NCBI GenBank assembly: GCA_031285405.1
Contig: JAITWH010000012.1
Coordinates: 1 to 34,018 of the forward strand
Direction of reading: 5' to 3'
DNA length: 34,018 bases
Source: Alistipes sp.
Lineage (GTDB): Bacteria; Bacteroidota; Bacteroidia; Bacteroidales; Rikenellaceae
The position numbers and the translations under genes are program-made. Each line of letters begins with the position of its first letter. Within the stretch, counting starts at the first letter, position 1. Positions 15,148-21,538 of this stretch are shown piece by piece. Under the pieces are notes generated by a model. That model did no database searches. It was given only the letters and a program-made list of their open reading frames with translations, and was not told the origin of the DNA.

Positions 15148-15954
15148 ATGAAAATCAAAGAGATAATAGCACCGTTGGAGGAGTTTGCGCCGTTGGGGTT
15201 GCAGGAGGCTTATGACAATTGCGGGCTCGTCGTCGGTGAACTTGAGGACGAGGCCAACGCGGCGCTCGTGTGCGTCGACGTGACCGAGGAGGTGCTGGAC
15301 GAGGCGATCGCGAAGGGGGCGGGGCTCGTCATCGCCCACCACCCGATCATTTTCCATCCGCTGCGCGCGATCGGCAGCCGCGGCAACGTCGAACGCGTAG
15401 TGGCGAAGGCGATCCGCAACAACATCGCCATCTACGCCGCCCACACCAACCTCGATCGCGCGCGGCACGGGATGAGCTACGTGCTGGCACGGCAGTTGGG
15501 ACTGCTCGACATCGAGGTGCTCGATCCGGAGGTGGACGGCAGCAGCGACGCAAAAAGCGGCGTGGGTTTCGGAGCGGTGGGAGATCTGCCCGAGGCGATG
15601 GGTGTGACCGATTTTCTGCGGAAGGTGGCGGCGAGGCTCGGCATCGGGTGCGTGCGTCACAGCGCGCTGTGCGGCGAAGGCGAAAAGGTGCGGCGAGTGG
15701 CGCTCATGACGGGCGCGGGAGGCGAGGGGTTGGAACGGGCGATCGAGGTGGGGGCGGATCTGTTTCTGTCGGCCGACCTGAAGCACGACCGGTTTTTGGC
15801 CGCCACGGGGCGCATCGTGATCGCCGATATCGGACACTTCGAGAGCGAATTTTGCGCCATCGAGCTGATATTTGATGTTATCTCGAAAAAAATCGCTAAT
15901 TTTGCGCTTCACAAAAGTGTGTGCTCACACAATCCTGTTAACTATTTGGTATAA
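15148..15954 (+). CDS. Nif3-like dinuclear metal centre protein (YbgI family)
   Basis: A protein of the Nif3/YbgI family, often annotated as GTP cyclohydrolase 1 type 2 homolog; its biochemical role is unsettled. From ATG 15148 it has 268 residues: MKIKEIIAPLEEFAPLGLQEAYDNCGLVVG at the start, metal-binding histidines in IAHHPIIF near 64-71 and AAHTNLD near 98, and C-terminal ADIGHFESEFCAIELI with another His/Glu pair near 232-238. It lacks the roughly 100-residue PII-like insertion found in longer Bacteroidota homologues. In-frame starts from 15091 would translate an AGTGAAA heptamer array and are rejected. It is followed 6 nt later by the zinc-ribbon gene, a common pairing. Confidence 0.92.
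   Translation: MKIKEIIAPLEEFAPLGLQEAYDNCGLVVGELEDEANAALVCVDVTEEVLDEAIAKGAGLVIAHHPIIFHPLRAIGSRGNVERVVAKAIRNNIAIYAAHTNLDRARHGMSYVLARQLGLLDIEVLDPEVDGSSDAKSGVGFGAVGDLPEAMGVTDFLRKVAARLGIGCVRHSALCGEGEKVRRVALMTGAGGEGLERAIEVGADLFLSADLKHDRFLAATGRIVIADIGHFESEFCAIELIFDVISKKIANFALHKSVCSHNPVNYLV
15897..15904 (+). promoter_or_regulatory. Possible internal -7 box before the zinc-ribbon gene
   Basis: TAATTTTG matches TAnnTTTG. It lies inside the 3' end of the Nif3 gene, 56 nt before the next ATG. It could be chance within coding sequence. Confidence 0.35.
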
Positions 15955-15960
15955 AGAGAT

Positions 15961-16734
15961 ATGGCAACGGCAAAGAACAAGGCGGCAGAGGCCGACTACT
16001 CGATGGAGGAAAAAATCAAGGCGCTGTACGAATTGCAGCAAATCGACTCCAAGATCGACGAAATCAATAAGGTGAAGGGCGAACTGCCCTTGGAAGTGCA
16101 GGACCTCGAAGACGAAATCGCCGGTCTGCGCACCCGCTCGGCCAACATCGCCACCGAGCTCGAAGAGCTCACGCAGCTCACTCGTCAGCGGAAACGCGAA
16201 GCCGACGAAGCTACCGCGCTCATTGCCAAGTACGAAGAGCAGCAGAAAAATGTGCGCAACAACCGCGAGTTCGACGCGCTGGCCAAGGAGATCGACTACC
16301 AAAAGTTGGAGATCGACCTTGTGAACAAGCGCCTCAAGGAGTACACCGTGGCTGTGAAAGCCAAGAAGGCGCAGGCCGAGGAGGTCGAAGGAGTGGTGGC
16401 CGATCGTACGCTCGACCTTGAACAAAAACGCAACGAACTTGCCGGCATCGAGGCCGAAACCGCGCGCGAAGTCGAGGCCCTGAGGGGTCAGGAGGCCGAA
16501 GCCGCGACACGCATCGACGAACGGATGTTGACCGCCTATCGACGCATTCGCCACAACATGCACAACGGGTTGGCCGTGGTGACGGTCAAGCGCGACGCCT
16601 GCGGGGGTTGCTACAACCGCATCCCTCCCCAGAGGCAGGTCGATATTCGCCAAAACAAGAAGATCATCGTGTGCGAGTACTGCGGCAGGATACTTGTCGC
16701 CGATCCCAACGGGGACTCGGGCGAGGTCGCTTAG
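15961..16734 (+). CDS. Coiled-coil C4-type zinc-ribbon protein
   Basis: The 257-residue protein has a long charged coiled coil from about residue 18 to 190 and a C-terminal zinc ribbon with C214, C217 (CGGC), C238 and C241 (CEYC). This is the layout of the zf-RING_7/CT398-like family, whose role is unknown but which often accompanies Nif3 genes, as here (6-nt gap). NVRNNREFDALAKEIDYQK near 97-116 is a family signature. The protein is probably cytoplasmic, with no signal peptide. Codon use is less G-biased than the genes to its left. Confidence 0.92.
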   Translation: MATAKNKAAEADYSMEEKIKALYELQQIDSKIDEINKVKGELPLEVQDLEDEIAGLRTRSANIATELEELTQLTRQRKREADEATALIAKYEEQQKNVRNNREFDALAKEIDYQKLEIDLVNKRLKEYTVAVKAKKAQAEEVEGVVADRTLDLEQKRNELAGIEAETAREVEALRGQEAEAATRIDERMLTAYRRIRHNMHNGLAVVTVKRDACGGCYNRIPPQRQVDIRQNKKIIVCEYCGRILVADPNGDSGEVA

Positions 16735-16922
16735 TCGCCGCTCGCGCGGAGGGAATCTGCCCCGAGTTTGGCACGGGTTTGGCTTCTATCGTTCCTCAGA
16801 GAGTAGGGGCGAAAGTCGAGTTCGGCGGGCTAAGTTCTGGCAGTCAGGTATCTGACGGGTCAGGCGGAAAAACCGGCGGGTGAAAAACGCGTCGAACATT
16901 AGGAACTTCGCAACAAGATGTA
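16735..16922. other. Unexplained GC-rich spacer with inverted repeats
   Basis: This 188-nt stretch has no credible ORF and none of the mosaic repeat modules. It contains possible stems: GCCCC (16759-16763) with GGGGC (16806-16810), TCAG-GTAT-CTGA near 16846, and CGG-AAAAA-CCG near 16865. It may be a 3' UTR or a structured RNA. I compared it by eye with RNase P RNA, tmRNA and 6S RNA and found no convincing match. It begins directly after the zinc-ribbon stop. Confidence 0.4.
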
Positions 16923-16930
16923 TACCTTTG
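16923..16930 (+). promoter_or_regulatory. -7 promoter box for the sigma factor gene
   Basis: TACCTTTG is an exact TAnnTTTG match, 207 nt before the ATG at 17138. The resulting leader would be about 200 nt and contains the three-unit repeat at 17011-17110. Confidence 0.55.
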
Positions 16931-17010
16931 TTGAAACAAAAGTCTAAAACGATCGCCTATCGAAAAACACTACTCTAAACCGGGGGCCGAGCTGTTGAAA
17001 GGGGCCGAAA

Positions 17011-17110
17011 ACACGAAAAGTATCGGAGGCGCAGGTGCTGAGGGACACGAAAAATGTGTCGGAGGCGCAGGTGCCGAAGAACACGAAAAAGTGTCGGAAG
17101 CGCAAGTCAA
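17011..17110. repeat. Three-unit hairpin repeat in the sigma factor leader
   Basis: Three units of 34-36 nt start at 17011, 17045 and 17081, each ACACGAAAAa..gtgTCGGAGGCGCAGGTGC. In the second and third, ACAC pairs with GTGT around an A-rich loop. The series ends about 27 nt before the sigma ATG. It is distinct from the heptamer mosaic. Confidence 0.75.
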
Positions 17111-17137
17111 CAGAATGGTTCCACAAACAGTAAGAGT

Positions 17138-17725
17138 ATGGAAATGAGTAAATTGAACGATTCGCAGCTAATCGCGTCGTACCTCGCGGGCGACGGCGGC
17201 GCGATCTCGACACTCATCGAACGGCACAAAAGACGCGTGACCGAGTACATCGCAATGATGGTCAAGGATCGCGACATTGCCGACGACATCTTTCAGGAGA
17301 CGATTCTCAAAGCCGTGGGCGTGATCGACCGCGGACGATACTGCGACAACGGCAAGTTCCTGTCGTGGGTGTTGCGCATTGCCCACAACCAGGTCATCGA
17401 CCACTTCAGGCACGCGCGAGGCGAACAAAAAATCTCGGAGTCCGACGCCGGTTTCGACATCCTCGGCTCGCTCAGGTTCTCCGACGAGACGGTCGAAGAC
17501 CGGTTGGTGCACGATCAGATTCACGAAGACCTGCGACGAATCATCGAACGGCTGCCCGACGAACAGCGCGACGTGGTGATGATGAGATATTTCAACGACA
17601 TGAGTTTCAAGGAGATAGCCGAAGAGAGCGGAGTGAGCATCAACACCGCCCTCGGACGCATGAGGTACGCGCTGATCAACCTGCGAAAACTGATCCACGA
17701 ACACCAAATGATACTTACGGCATGA
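17138..17725 (+). CDS. ECF-type RNA polymerase sigma factor
   Basis: The 195-residue protein has the two conserved parts of group 4 sigma factors. Region 2 includes LIASYLAGDGGAISTLIERHKRRV, DIADDIFQETILKAV and the promoter-opening segment GKFLSWVLRIAHNQVIDHFR (to about residue 95). Region 4 contains LPDEQRDVVMMRYFNDMSFKEIAEESGVSINTALGRMRYAL, a helix-turn-helix for the -35/-33 element. No anti-sigma gene follows; a small acidic ORF lies downstream instead. The start is either 17138 (MEMSKLND) or 17144 (MSKLND); frames further upstream would translate the hairpin repeat. A related constitutive Bacteroidales sigma factor lacks an anti-sigma partner, so this may not be stress-triggered. Expression may involve the long repetitive leader. 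Confidence 0.9.
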   Translation: MEMSKLNDSQLIASYLAGDGGAISTLIERHKRRVTEYIAMMVKDRDIADDIFQETILKAVGVIDRGRYCDNGKFLSWVLRIAHNQVIDHFRHARGEQKISESDAGFDILGSLRFSDETVEDRLVHDQIHEDLRRIIERLPDEQRDVVMMRYFNDMSFKEIAEESGVSINTALGRMRYALINLRKLIHEHQMILTA

Positions 17726-17748
17726 CCGCGGCGAGGGCTTTTTTGCGT

Positions 17749-17866
17749 GGGCCCGACAGTGGGCCCGAGGGTGCAAAAAATCGCACGCCCAGAGGTGCGA
17801 AAATTGTGCCGCGGAGGGTGCGAAATTATGCTGCGAATGGCGCAATAAATGGCGCGACGGTGCGTT
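17749..17866. repeat. Hairpin-rich repeat after the sigma factor gene
   Basis: GGGCCC-GACAGT-GGGCCC (17749-17766) is followed by about four imperfect units of 22-26 nt beginning GAGGGTGC / GAGGTGCG / GAGGGTGC / GGCGC. The unit at 17766-17785 (GGTGC-AAAAAATC-GCACG) and the next (GGTGCGAAAATTGTGCC) are hairpins with A/T loops. This mirrors the A-loop hairpins upstream of the gene, although the sequence is different. It could act as terminator or processing region. Confidence 0.55.
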
Positions 17867-17886
17867 TAAGATATAAGAAGTTGACG
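17859..17886. other. Weak candidate dif/XerCD-like site
   Basis: The 28-nt segment starts GGTGCGTTTAA, matching 9 of 11 bases of the E. coli dif XerC arm (GGTGCGCATAA), then GATATA as the 6-nt centre. The second arm AGAAGTTGACG fits the XerD arm poorly (about 5 of 11). It lies near where the strand GC skew changes sign and between the plus- and minus-strand gene blocks. This is a suggestion only. Confidence 0.2.
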
Positions 17887-17933
17887 AAAACTTCGAACTC
17901 TCGGCCCCTATTTTTTATAACACTTCCCCGCCT

Positions 17934-18122
17934 ATGGACGACGTTGACACACTGGAATTGAACGAGTACGACGACGAAACGATGTTTCTGAACGATGTCG
18001 TCGGAGATGAACACGAACTCCTCATGCTGGACAGCTACCTCAGAGAGGCTTTCCGGGGACGGGGTGCGTTCGCGGCAGCCGGAACAGGCGGCGGCGTGTT
18101 TGCCGAAGAGGCGACCATTTAA
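17934..18122 (+). CDS. Small acidic protein of unknown function
   Basis: The 62-residue product is strongly acidic over its first 38 residues (MDDVDTLELNEYDDETMFLND, then DEHELLMLDSYLREAF) and ends in a Gly/Ala-rich tail. No known domain is recognised. The sequence looks like a soluble amphipathic helix rather than a random translation, and the composition bias supports coding. It follows the sigma factor by 208 nt. Being acidic and next to an ECF sigma gene without an anti-sigma partner, it could interact with that sigma or with polymerase, but nothing in the sequence demonstrates it. The stop TAA leads straight into a repeat array. Confidence 0.55.
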   Translation: MDDVDTLELNEYDDETMFLNDVVGDEHELLMLDSYLREAFRGRGAFAAAGTGGGVFAEEATI

Positions 18123-18262
18123 TAGTGGTTAGTTATTAGTGGTTAGTGCTACGCGCTATCGTTGCTGAAAAATCGCTATTGATATACCGCGTCAGCTTAA
18201 AATCGCCGGCGGCGTTCCGCCCGCGTTAGCACTAACCACTGATAACTAATAACTAACAACTA
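18123..18262. repeat. Composite spacer repeat with inverted heptamer arms
   Basis: The left arm is a TTAGTGG/TTAGTTA array plus GTGCTACGCG (18123-18153). In the middle is an AACG-loop hairpin in inverse orientation with a different stem, GGCGG-CGTT-CCGCC (18208-18221). The right arm is GCGTTAGCACTAACCACTG plus inverse heptamers, running into the 3' end of crcB. Confidence 0.85.
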
Positions 18263-18626
18263 TAACGCGTCCTATCCACACGGCGGCGAGGCCCAGCAGC
18301 ACGCTGCCGGCGCAGTAGAGGCCGAACAGCAGCATGTCACCCGCGCGGAGCATCGCGAGACCCTCGCTCATGAATGCCGAGAAGGTGGTGAAGCCGCCGC
18401 AAAATCCCACCGTCAGCAGCAGGCGCACCTCGGGGGTGTTGATTGCGTGACCGCTGCCGCCGACGCGCTCGAAAAGGCCCGACAGCAGGCCGATCACCAG
18501 ACAGCCCAACACGTTCACAATCAGGGTGCCCCACGGAATTCCAGCATTGAGGGCCCGCCCCACCAAGTATCTAAGCATGCTGCCCGCCGCTCCTCCGAGG
18601 CCTACTAACAGAAGGTTTTTTATCAT
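18246..18626 (-). CDS. crcB: Fluoride channel/exporter CrcB (Fluc)
   Basis: A small inner-membrane channel that removes fluoride, working as a dual-topology dimer. The 126-residue protein has four membrane segments and the family signatures: GGAAGSMLRYLVGR near residues 11-24, NVLGC near 38-42, and GFCGGFTTFSAFMSE near 74-88, whose Phe and Thr residues line the pore. The length is normal. The last residues (VIVVSY) and the stop are encoded within the heptamer repeat, so the original C-terminus was probably altered by repeat insertion. No fluoride riboswitch is apparent upstream; that region is another repeat. Confidence 0.93.
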   Translation of the reverse strand: MIKNLLLVGLGGAAGSMLRYLVGRALNAGIPWGTLIVNVLGCLVIGLLSGLFERVGGSGHAINTPEVRLLLTVGFCGGFTTFSAFMSEGLAMLRAGDMLLFGLYCAGSVLLGLAAVWIGRVIVVSY

Positions 18627-18712
18627 CGTTTAAAATTTCTGCGTAGCTAAAATCGCTGATGGCGTTCTGCCTGCGTTAGCACTAACCACTTATAACTAAC
18701 CACTAATCACTT
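18627..18712. repeat. Spacer repeat between crcB and the exonuclease gene
   Basis: It contains GCGTAGCTAAAATCGC, a decayed inverse hairpin (GATGG-CGTT-CTGCC, 18656-18669), GCGTTAGCACTAAC, and inverse heptamers that run into the 3' end of the exonuclease gene. Confidence 0.75.
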
Positions 18713-19329
18713 AAAAGCTTTTTATAAATTTCGATGCAGACCCAGGCGTCGGTGGCGGCGTAGAGTCGTTGGGCGTCGGTGAGCTGCACCGCCTCCCAGT
18801 TGCTGAGGCGCTGGGCTTTCGAGATTTTGTGGCCGAGGACAATGGCGGCTATCTTGTTGAGTCCAAGCTCGTTGATGCCGTGCGCAGGCACGACTTTTTG
18901 CAGATCGACGAATCCGCGCGGACGCAGGCGATGCAGCGTTTCGAGTTCGCGGATGTCGCCCGCGACGCTCAGCCCCACCTTGGTTATCTTATTTGACTCC
19001 AATATCTTGAGTATCGGTTTGTCGAGGCGGACGCGGTTGAGGCGAAACAGGTAGCAGCGGCGCTCGGTCGAGAGTTGCAGCAGGGCGATGCGGTTGACCA
19101 CACCTTTTTGGAACGCCGGGCGCGACTCGGTGTCGAAGCCCAGCAGCCGCTCGGACGAGAGCTCGGCGCACGCGCGCTCGACATCCTCCGGCGTGTCGAC
19201 CACAACAATCTCACCGCCGAACGACACGGCCGGCAACGCCGCGGCCTCATCCTTGGTGATGGTCGGGGCGAAACGCGCGGCGGCCCCTGATCGCGCGGCG
19301 GCCTCTTTTGATATGGTCGGTTCAAACAA
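18703..19329 (-). CDS. DEDDy 3'-5' exonuclease domain protein
   Basis: A 208-residue RNase D-like exonuclease domain. The catalytic residues of a DEDDy nuclease are visible: D66 and E68 in GFDTES, D125 in VAGDIRELE, and Y190 with D194 in YAATDAW. The core resembles the stand-alone exonuclease of Bacteroidota, with KGVVNRIALLQL and GHKISKAQRLSNWE as further signatures. No ATG lies near the N-terminus; TTG at 19329 gives MFEPTISKEA, which fits homologues, and a TAAATTTG box ends 7 nt before it. Residues 4-12 (PTISKEAAA) and 22-31 (PTITKDEAAA) look like an internal duplication. The last residues (LLSD) and the stop arise from the heptamer repeat. Confidence 0.88.
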   Translation of the reverse strand: MFEPTISKEAAARSGAAARFAPTITKDEAAALPAVSFGGEIVVVDTPEDVERACAELSSERLLGFDTESRPAFQKGVVNRIALLQLSTERRCYLFRLNRVRLDKPILKILESNKITKVGLSVAGDIRELETLHRLRPRGFVDLQKVVPAHGINELGLNKIAAIVLGHKISKAQRLSNWEAVQLTDAQRLYAATDAWVCIEIYKKLLSD

Positions 19330-19336
19330 TTGGGAA

Positions 19337-19344
19337 CAAATTTA
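19337..19344 (-). promoter_or_regulatory. -7 promoter box close to a TTG start
   Basis: Read on the minus strand the box is TAAATTTG, an exact TAnnTTTG match. It ends 7 nt before the TTG start of the exonuclease gene, implying no or almost no leader. Confidence 0.55.
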
Positions 19345-19352
19345 AAAAAAAT

Positions 19353-19465
19353 AGTGAAAAGTGAAAAACGAAAAGTGAAAAACACGGGATTTTCTTACGC
19401 ACCCGCAGTGAATCATTCCGAGTAGCCCATTTTCAATTTTCAACTTTCAATTTTCAATTCTTAAT
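19353..19465. repeat. AGTGAAA and TTCAATT heptamer arrays
   Basis: AGTGAAA-type heptamers occupy 19353-19387. An inverse TTCAATTTTCAACTTTCAAT array occupies 19432-19462 and overlaps the recQ stop codon. A GTAGCCCATT fragment lies between them. Confidence 0.75.
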
Positions 19466-21448
19466 CGAAATAACTCCCGTGGGGTCGATGATGACCTTGC
19501 GGGAGGCGAGCAGCGCGTCGAGCGAGCGGAGCACCTCGGCCTGGTCGAGCTCGAAGTTGCCGACCAACCGCTTGACTGTCATCGCTTTCGGCCGCTCCCC
19601 CACCCCGTCGCCGGCAGCTGACTCACGCAGCAGCGACATTATGATCTCCTCTATGGCGGCTTCACCGGAGGCCGAAGCCCCGCCACCCCCGCCAGCAGCC
19701 CCACCCCGCCGCCGAGCCAGACAAACGTCGCACACCCCGCAAGGAGCCAGCGACTCTTCGCTCTCGCCAAAGTAACGTCGGAACCACACGCTGCGGCACT
19801 CGTCGTCGGAGTCGGCGTAGGCAAACATCTGTTCGGTGCGTCCGGCGGCGAGATCTTTGCGAATTTTGTAGGTCGTGGGGGCAATGTAGACATCCTCGAC
19901 GGGCAGCCGTTCGACGGGGAAAAACATCAGCGGAGTGCGCCTCGACGGGATGTAGCTGATGACTCGCAGCTGCCACAGCGTCTTGAACAGCTCCTTCACG
20001 CGGTCGACGGTGTAGCCGGTGCGTGCGGCGATCTCGGGTTCGCTCACGCTGCGGAACTCGGTGAAGATGCCGTTGTACATCCTCATGATGGTGCGCAGGA
20101 AGTGGTCGAGGTCGTCGCGCTCGACGCGCAGGCGGTAGAGGTCGTCGCGGCTCACTCGAAACATCACCCTCGCCGGATGGTCGCTCTCGTCGGTGAGCAC
20201 CATGTAGCCGTTGGCCTGCAGGATTTTGATGGCGTTGATGGCCGTCCACGTGAAGTGGCCGTTGCGGCGACTGAAGTCGTAGACGTTGAAGTCGAACGAG
20301 TAGTCGGCCCCCTCGCCCAGCGCCACCTGCAAGTAGTTGAATATCTGTTCGTAGATCAGTTTGATCGTCTCGACGGGTGGATACTCGTTGGCGAAACGGT
20401 TGGAGGCACGCATGCGGTCGTCGGGCGCGACGAGCAGCACGGCGTAGGCTTTTCTGCCGTCGCGACCAGCGCGTCCCGTCTCCTGATAGTAGTGCTCGGG
20501 CGAGTCGGGAATCGAGAAGTGTACCACGAACCGCACGTCGGCCTTGTCGATGCCCATGCCAAAGGCGTTGGTGGCCACCATGATGCGTTTACGTCCCGCG
20601 ATCCACTCCTCCTGCCGCGCGGTGCGCACCGAGGGCTCCATGCCGCCGTGGTAACTCGTCGCCGAGATGCCCCGTTCGGTGAGCCACGTGGCCAACTGCT
20701 CGACCCCTTCACGGGTGCGCGCGTAGACTATGCCCGCCCCGACAGGAACCCCCTCGACGATGCGCATCAGTTGGCCGTTCTTGTCCTCCGTGCGCCGCAC
20801 CGACCACGACAGATTGGCCCGCTCGAACGAGGTGCGCATCACTCGACCGCCCACCATCTTGAGCCTGTCCATGATATCCTGCTGCACCTGGTCGGTGGCG
20901 CTCGCGGTGAGGGCCAACACGGGCGTGGTGGGAATCAGCGCGCGAATCTCGGCGATGCGCAGATACGACGGACGGAAATCGTAGCCCCACTGGCTGATGC
21001 AGTGCGCCTCGTCGACGGCCAGCAGCGTGGGGTTCATGCGCGGCAGGCGCAGGCGGAACATCTCGTTGGTGAGTCGTTCGGGGGCGATGTAGAGAAACTT
21101 CACGTCGCCGTAGACGCAGTTGTCCAGCGCGATGTCGATCTGCTGGGCGCTCATGCCCGAGTGGACGGCCGTGGCGGAGATTCCGCGCGCGCGCAGCTTG
21201 TCGACCTGGTCTTTCATTAGCGCGATGAGCGGCGTCACGACTATGCAGAAACCATCCTCGCGCGCCACCGTGGGCAGCTGATAGACAAGCGATTTGCCCG
21301 CGCCGGTGGGCATCAACGACAACGTGTCGCGCCCGCCGCACACACTCTCGATCGTCTCCAACTGCATTGGCCGAAACTCGTCGTGGCCCCAATGCTTCCT
21401 TAGCGCGGCCCGAAGTTTTTCGTGAATATCTTCTGTCTGTTGCTGCAT
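19454..21448 (-). CDS. recQ: ATP-dependent DNA helicase RecQ
   Basis: A superfamily 2 3'-5' DNA helicase in recombination and replication repair. From ATG 21448 it has 664 residues: RecQ motif 0 (FRPMQLETIE, 25-34), Walker A TGAGKS (48-53), DEAH box in VDEAHCISQWGYDFRP near 145, the motif V/VI region with GMGIDKADVRFVVHF and YYQETGRAGRDG, and a zinc-binding domain whose cysteines are in DECRSVWFRRYFGE and PCGVCDVC. The C-terminus has a winged-helix-like part, a Gly/Ser/Ala-rich linker and a helical tail. A GTG one codon upstream is possible; ATG is preferred. The end (IKN and TGA) is formed by an inverse TTCAATT array. Confidence 0.95.
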   Translation of the reverse strand: MQQQTEDIHEKLRAALRKHWGHDEFRPMQLETIESVCGGRDTLSLMPTGAGKSLVYQLPTVAREDGFCIVVTPLIALMKDQVDKLRARGISATAVHSGMSAQQIDIALDNCVYGDVKFLYIAPERLTNEMFRLRLPRMNPTLLAVDEAHCISQWGYDFRPSYLRIAEIRALIPTTPVLALTASATDQVQQDIMDRLKMVGGRVMRTSFERANLSWSVRRTEDKNGQLMRIVEGVPVGAGIVYARTREGVEQLATWLTERGISATSYHGGMEPSVRTARQEEWIAGRKRIMVATNAFGMGIDKADVRFVVHFSIPDSPEHYYQETGRAGRDGRKAYAVLLVAPDDRMRASNRFANEYPPVETIKLIYEQIFNYLQVALGEGADYSFDFNVYDFSRRNGHFTWTAINAIKILQANGYMVLTDESDHPARVMFRVSRDDLYRLRVERDDLDHFLRTIMRMYNGIFTEFRSVSEPEIAARTGYTVDRVKELFKTLWQLRVISYIPSRRTPLMFFPVERLPVEDVYIAPTTYKIRKDLAAGRTEQMFAYADSDDECRSVWFRRYFGESEESLAPCGVCDVCLARRRGGAAGGGGGASASGEAAIEEIIMSLLRESAAGDGVGERPKAMTVKRLVGNFELDQAEVLRSLDALLASRKVIIDPTGVISIKN

Positions 21449-21452
21449 CACG

Positions 21453-21460
21453 CAAAGATA
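21453..21460 (-). promoter_or_regulatory. -7 promoter box immediately before recQ
   Basis: Minus-strand TATCTTTG is an exact match to TAnnTTTG and ends 4 nt before the ATG at 21448 (1 nt before the alternative GTG). The transcript is probably leaderless. Confidence 0.6.
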
Positions 21461-21470
21461 GCGATATAGA

Positions 21471-21514
21471 TAAAAAGAGAGTGAGCCAACGCGGATATTT
21501 TTGCGTTAGCTCAC
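21471..21514 (-). terminator. Intrinsic terminator of the mutAB operon, built from repeat linker
   Basis: On the minus strand, GTGAGCTAACGC and GCGTTGGCTCAC form a 12-bp stem (one G-T/mismatch position) around a 10-nt A-rich loop, followed by TCTCTTTTTA. It lies 25 nt after the mutB stop. The stem contains the GCTAACGC linker used in the mosaic repeats, and an inverse TTCAATT array sits between it and the stop. Confidence 0.65.
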
Positions 21515-21538
21515 TTTCAATTTTCAATTCTCAATTTC

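Noticed and set aside
16735-16922. RNase P RNA or tmRNA
   Set aside because: A CGAAAGTC segment recalls the GAGGAAAGTC core of RNase P RNA, but the core is not complete, the other conserved blocks are missing and the stretch is too short.
16944-17213. 89-codon minus-strand ORF with repeated CASDTF
   Set aside because: It is a translation of the three-unit hairpin repeat and overlaps the sigma factor start.
18627-18702. Fluoride riboswitch upstream of crcB
   Set aside because: The upstream DNA is mosaic repeat, and no crcB-motif pseudoknot sequence could be recognised.
20102-21220. 372-codon plus-strand ORF opposite recQ
   Set aside because: Shadow of recQ in the GC-rich antisense frame.
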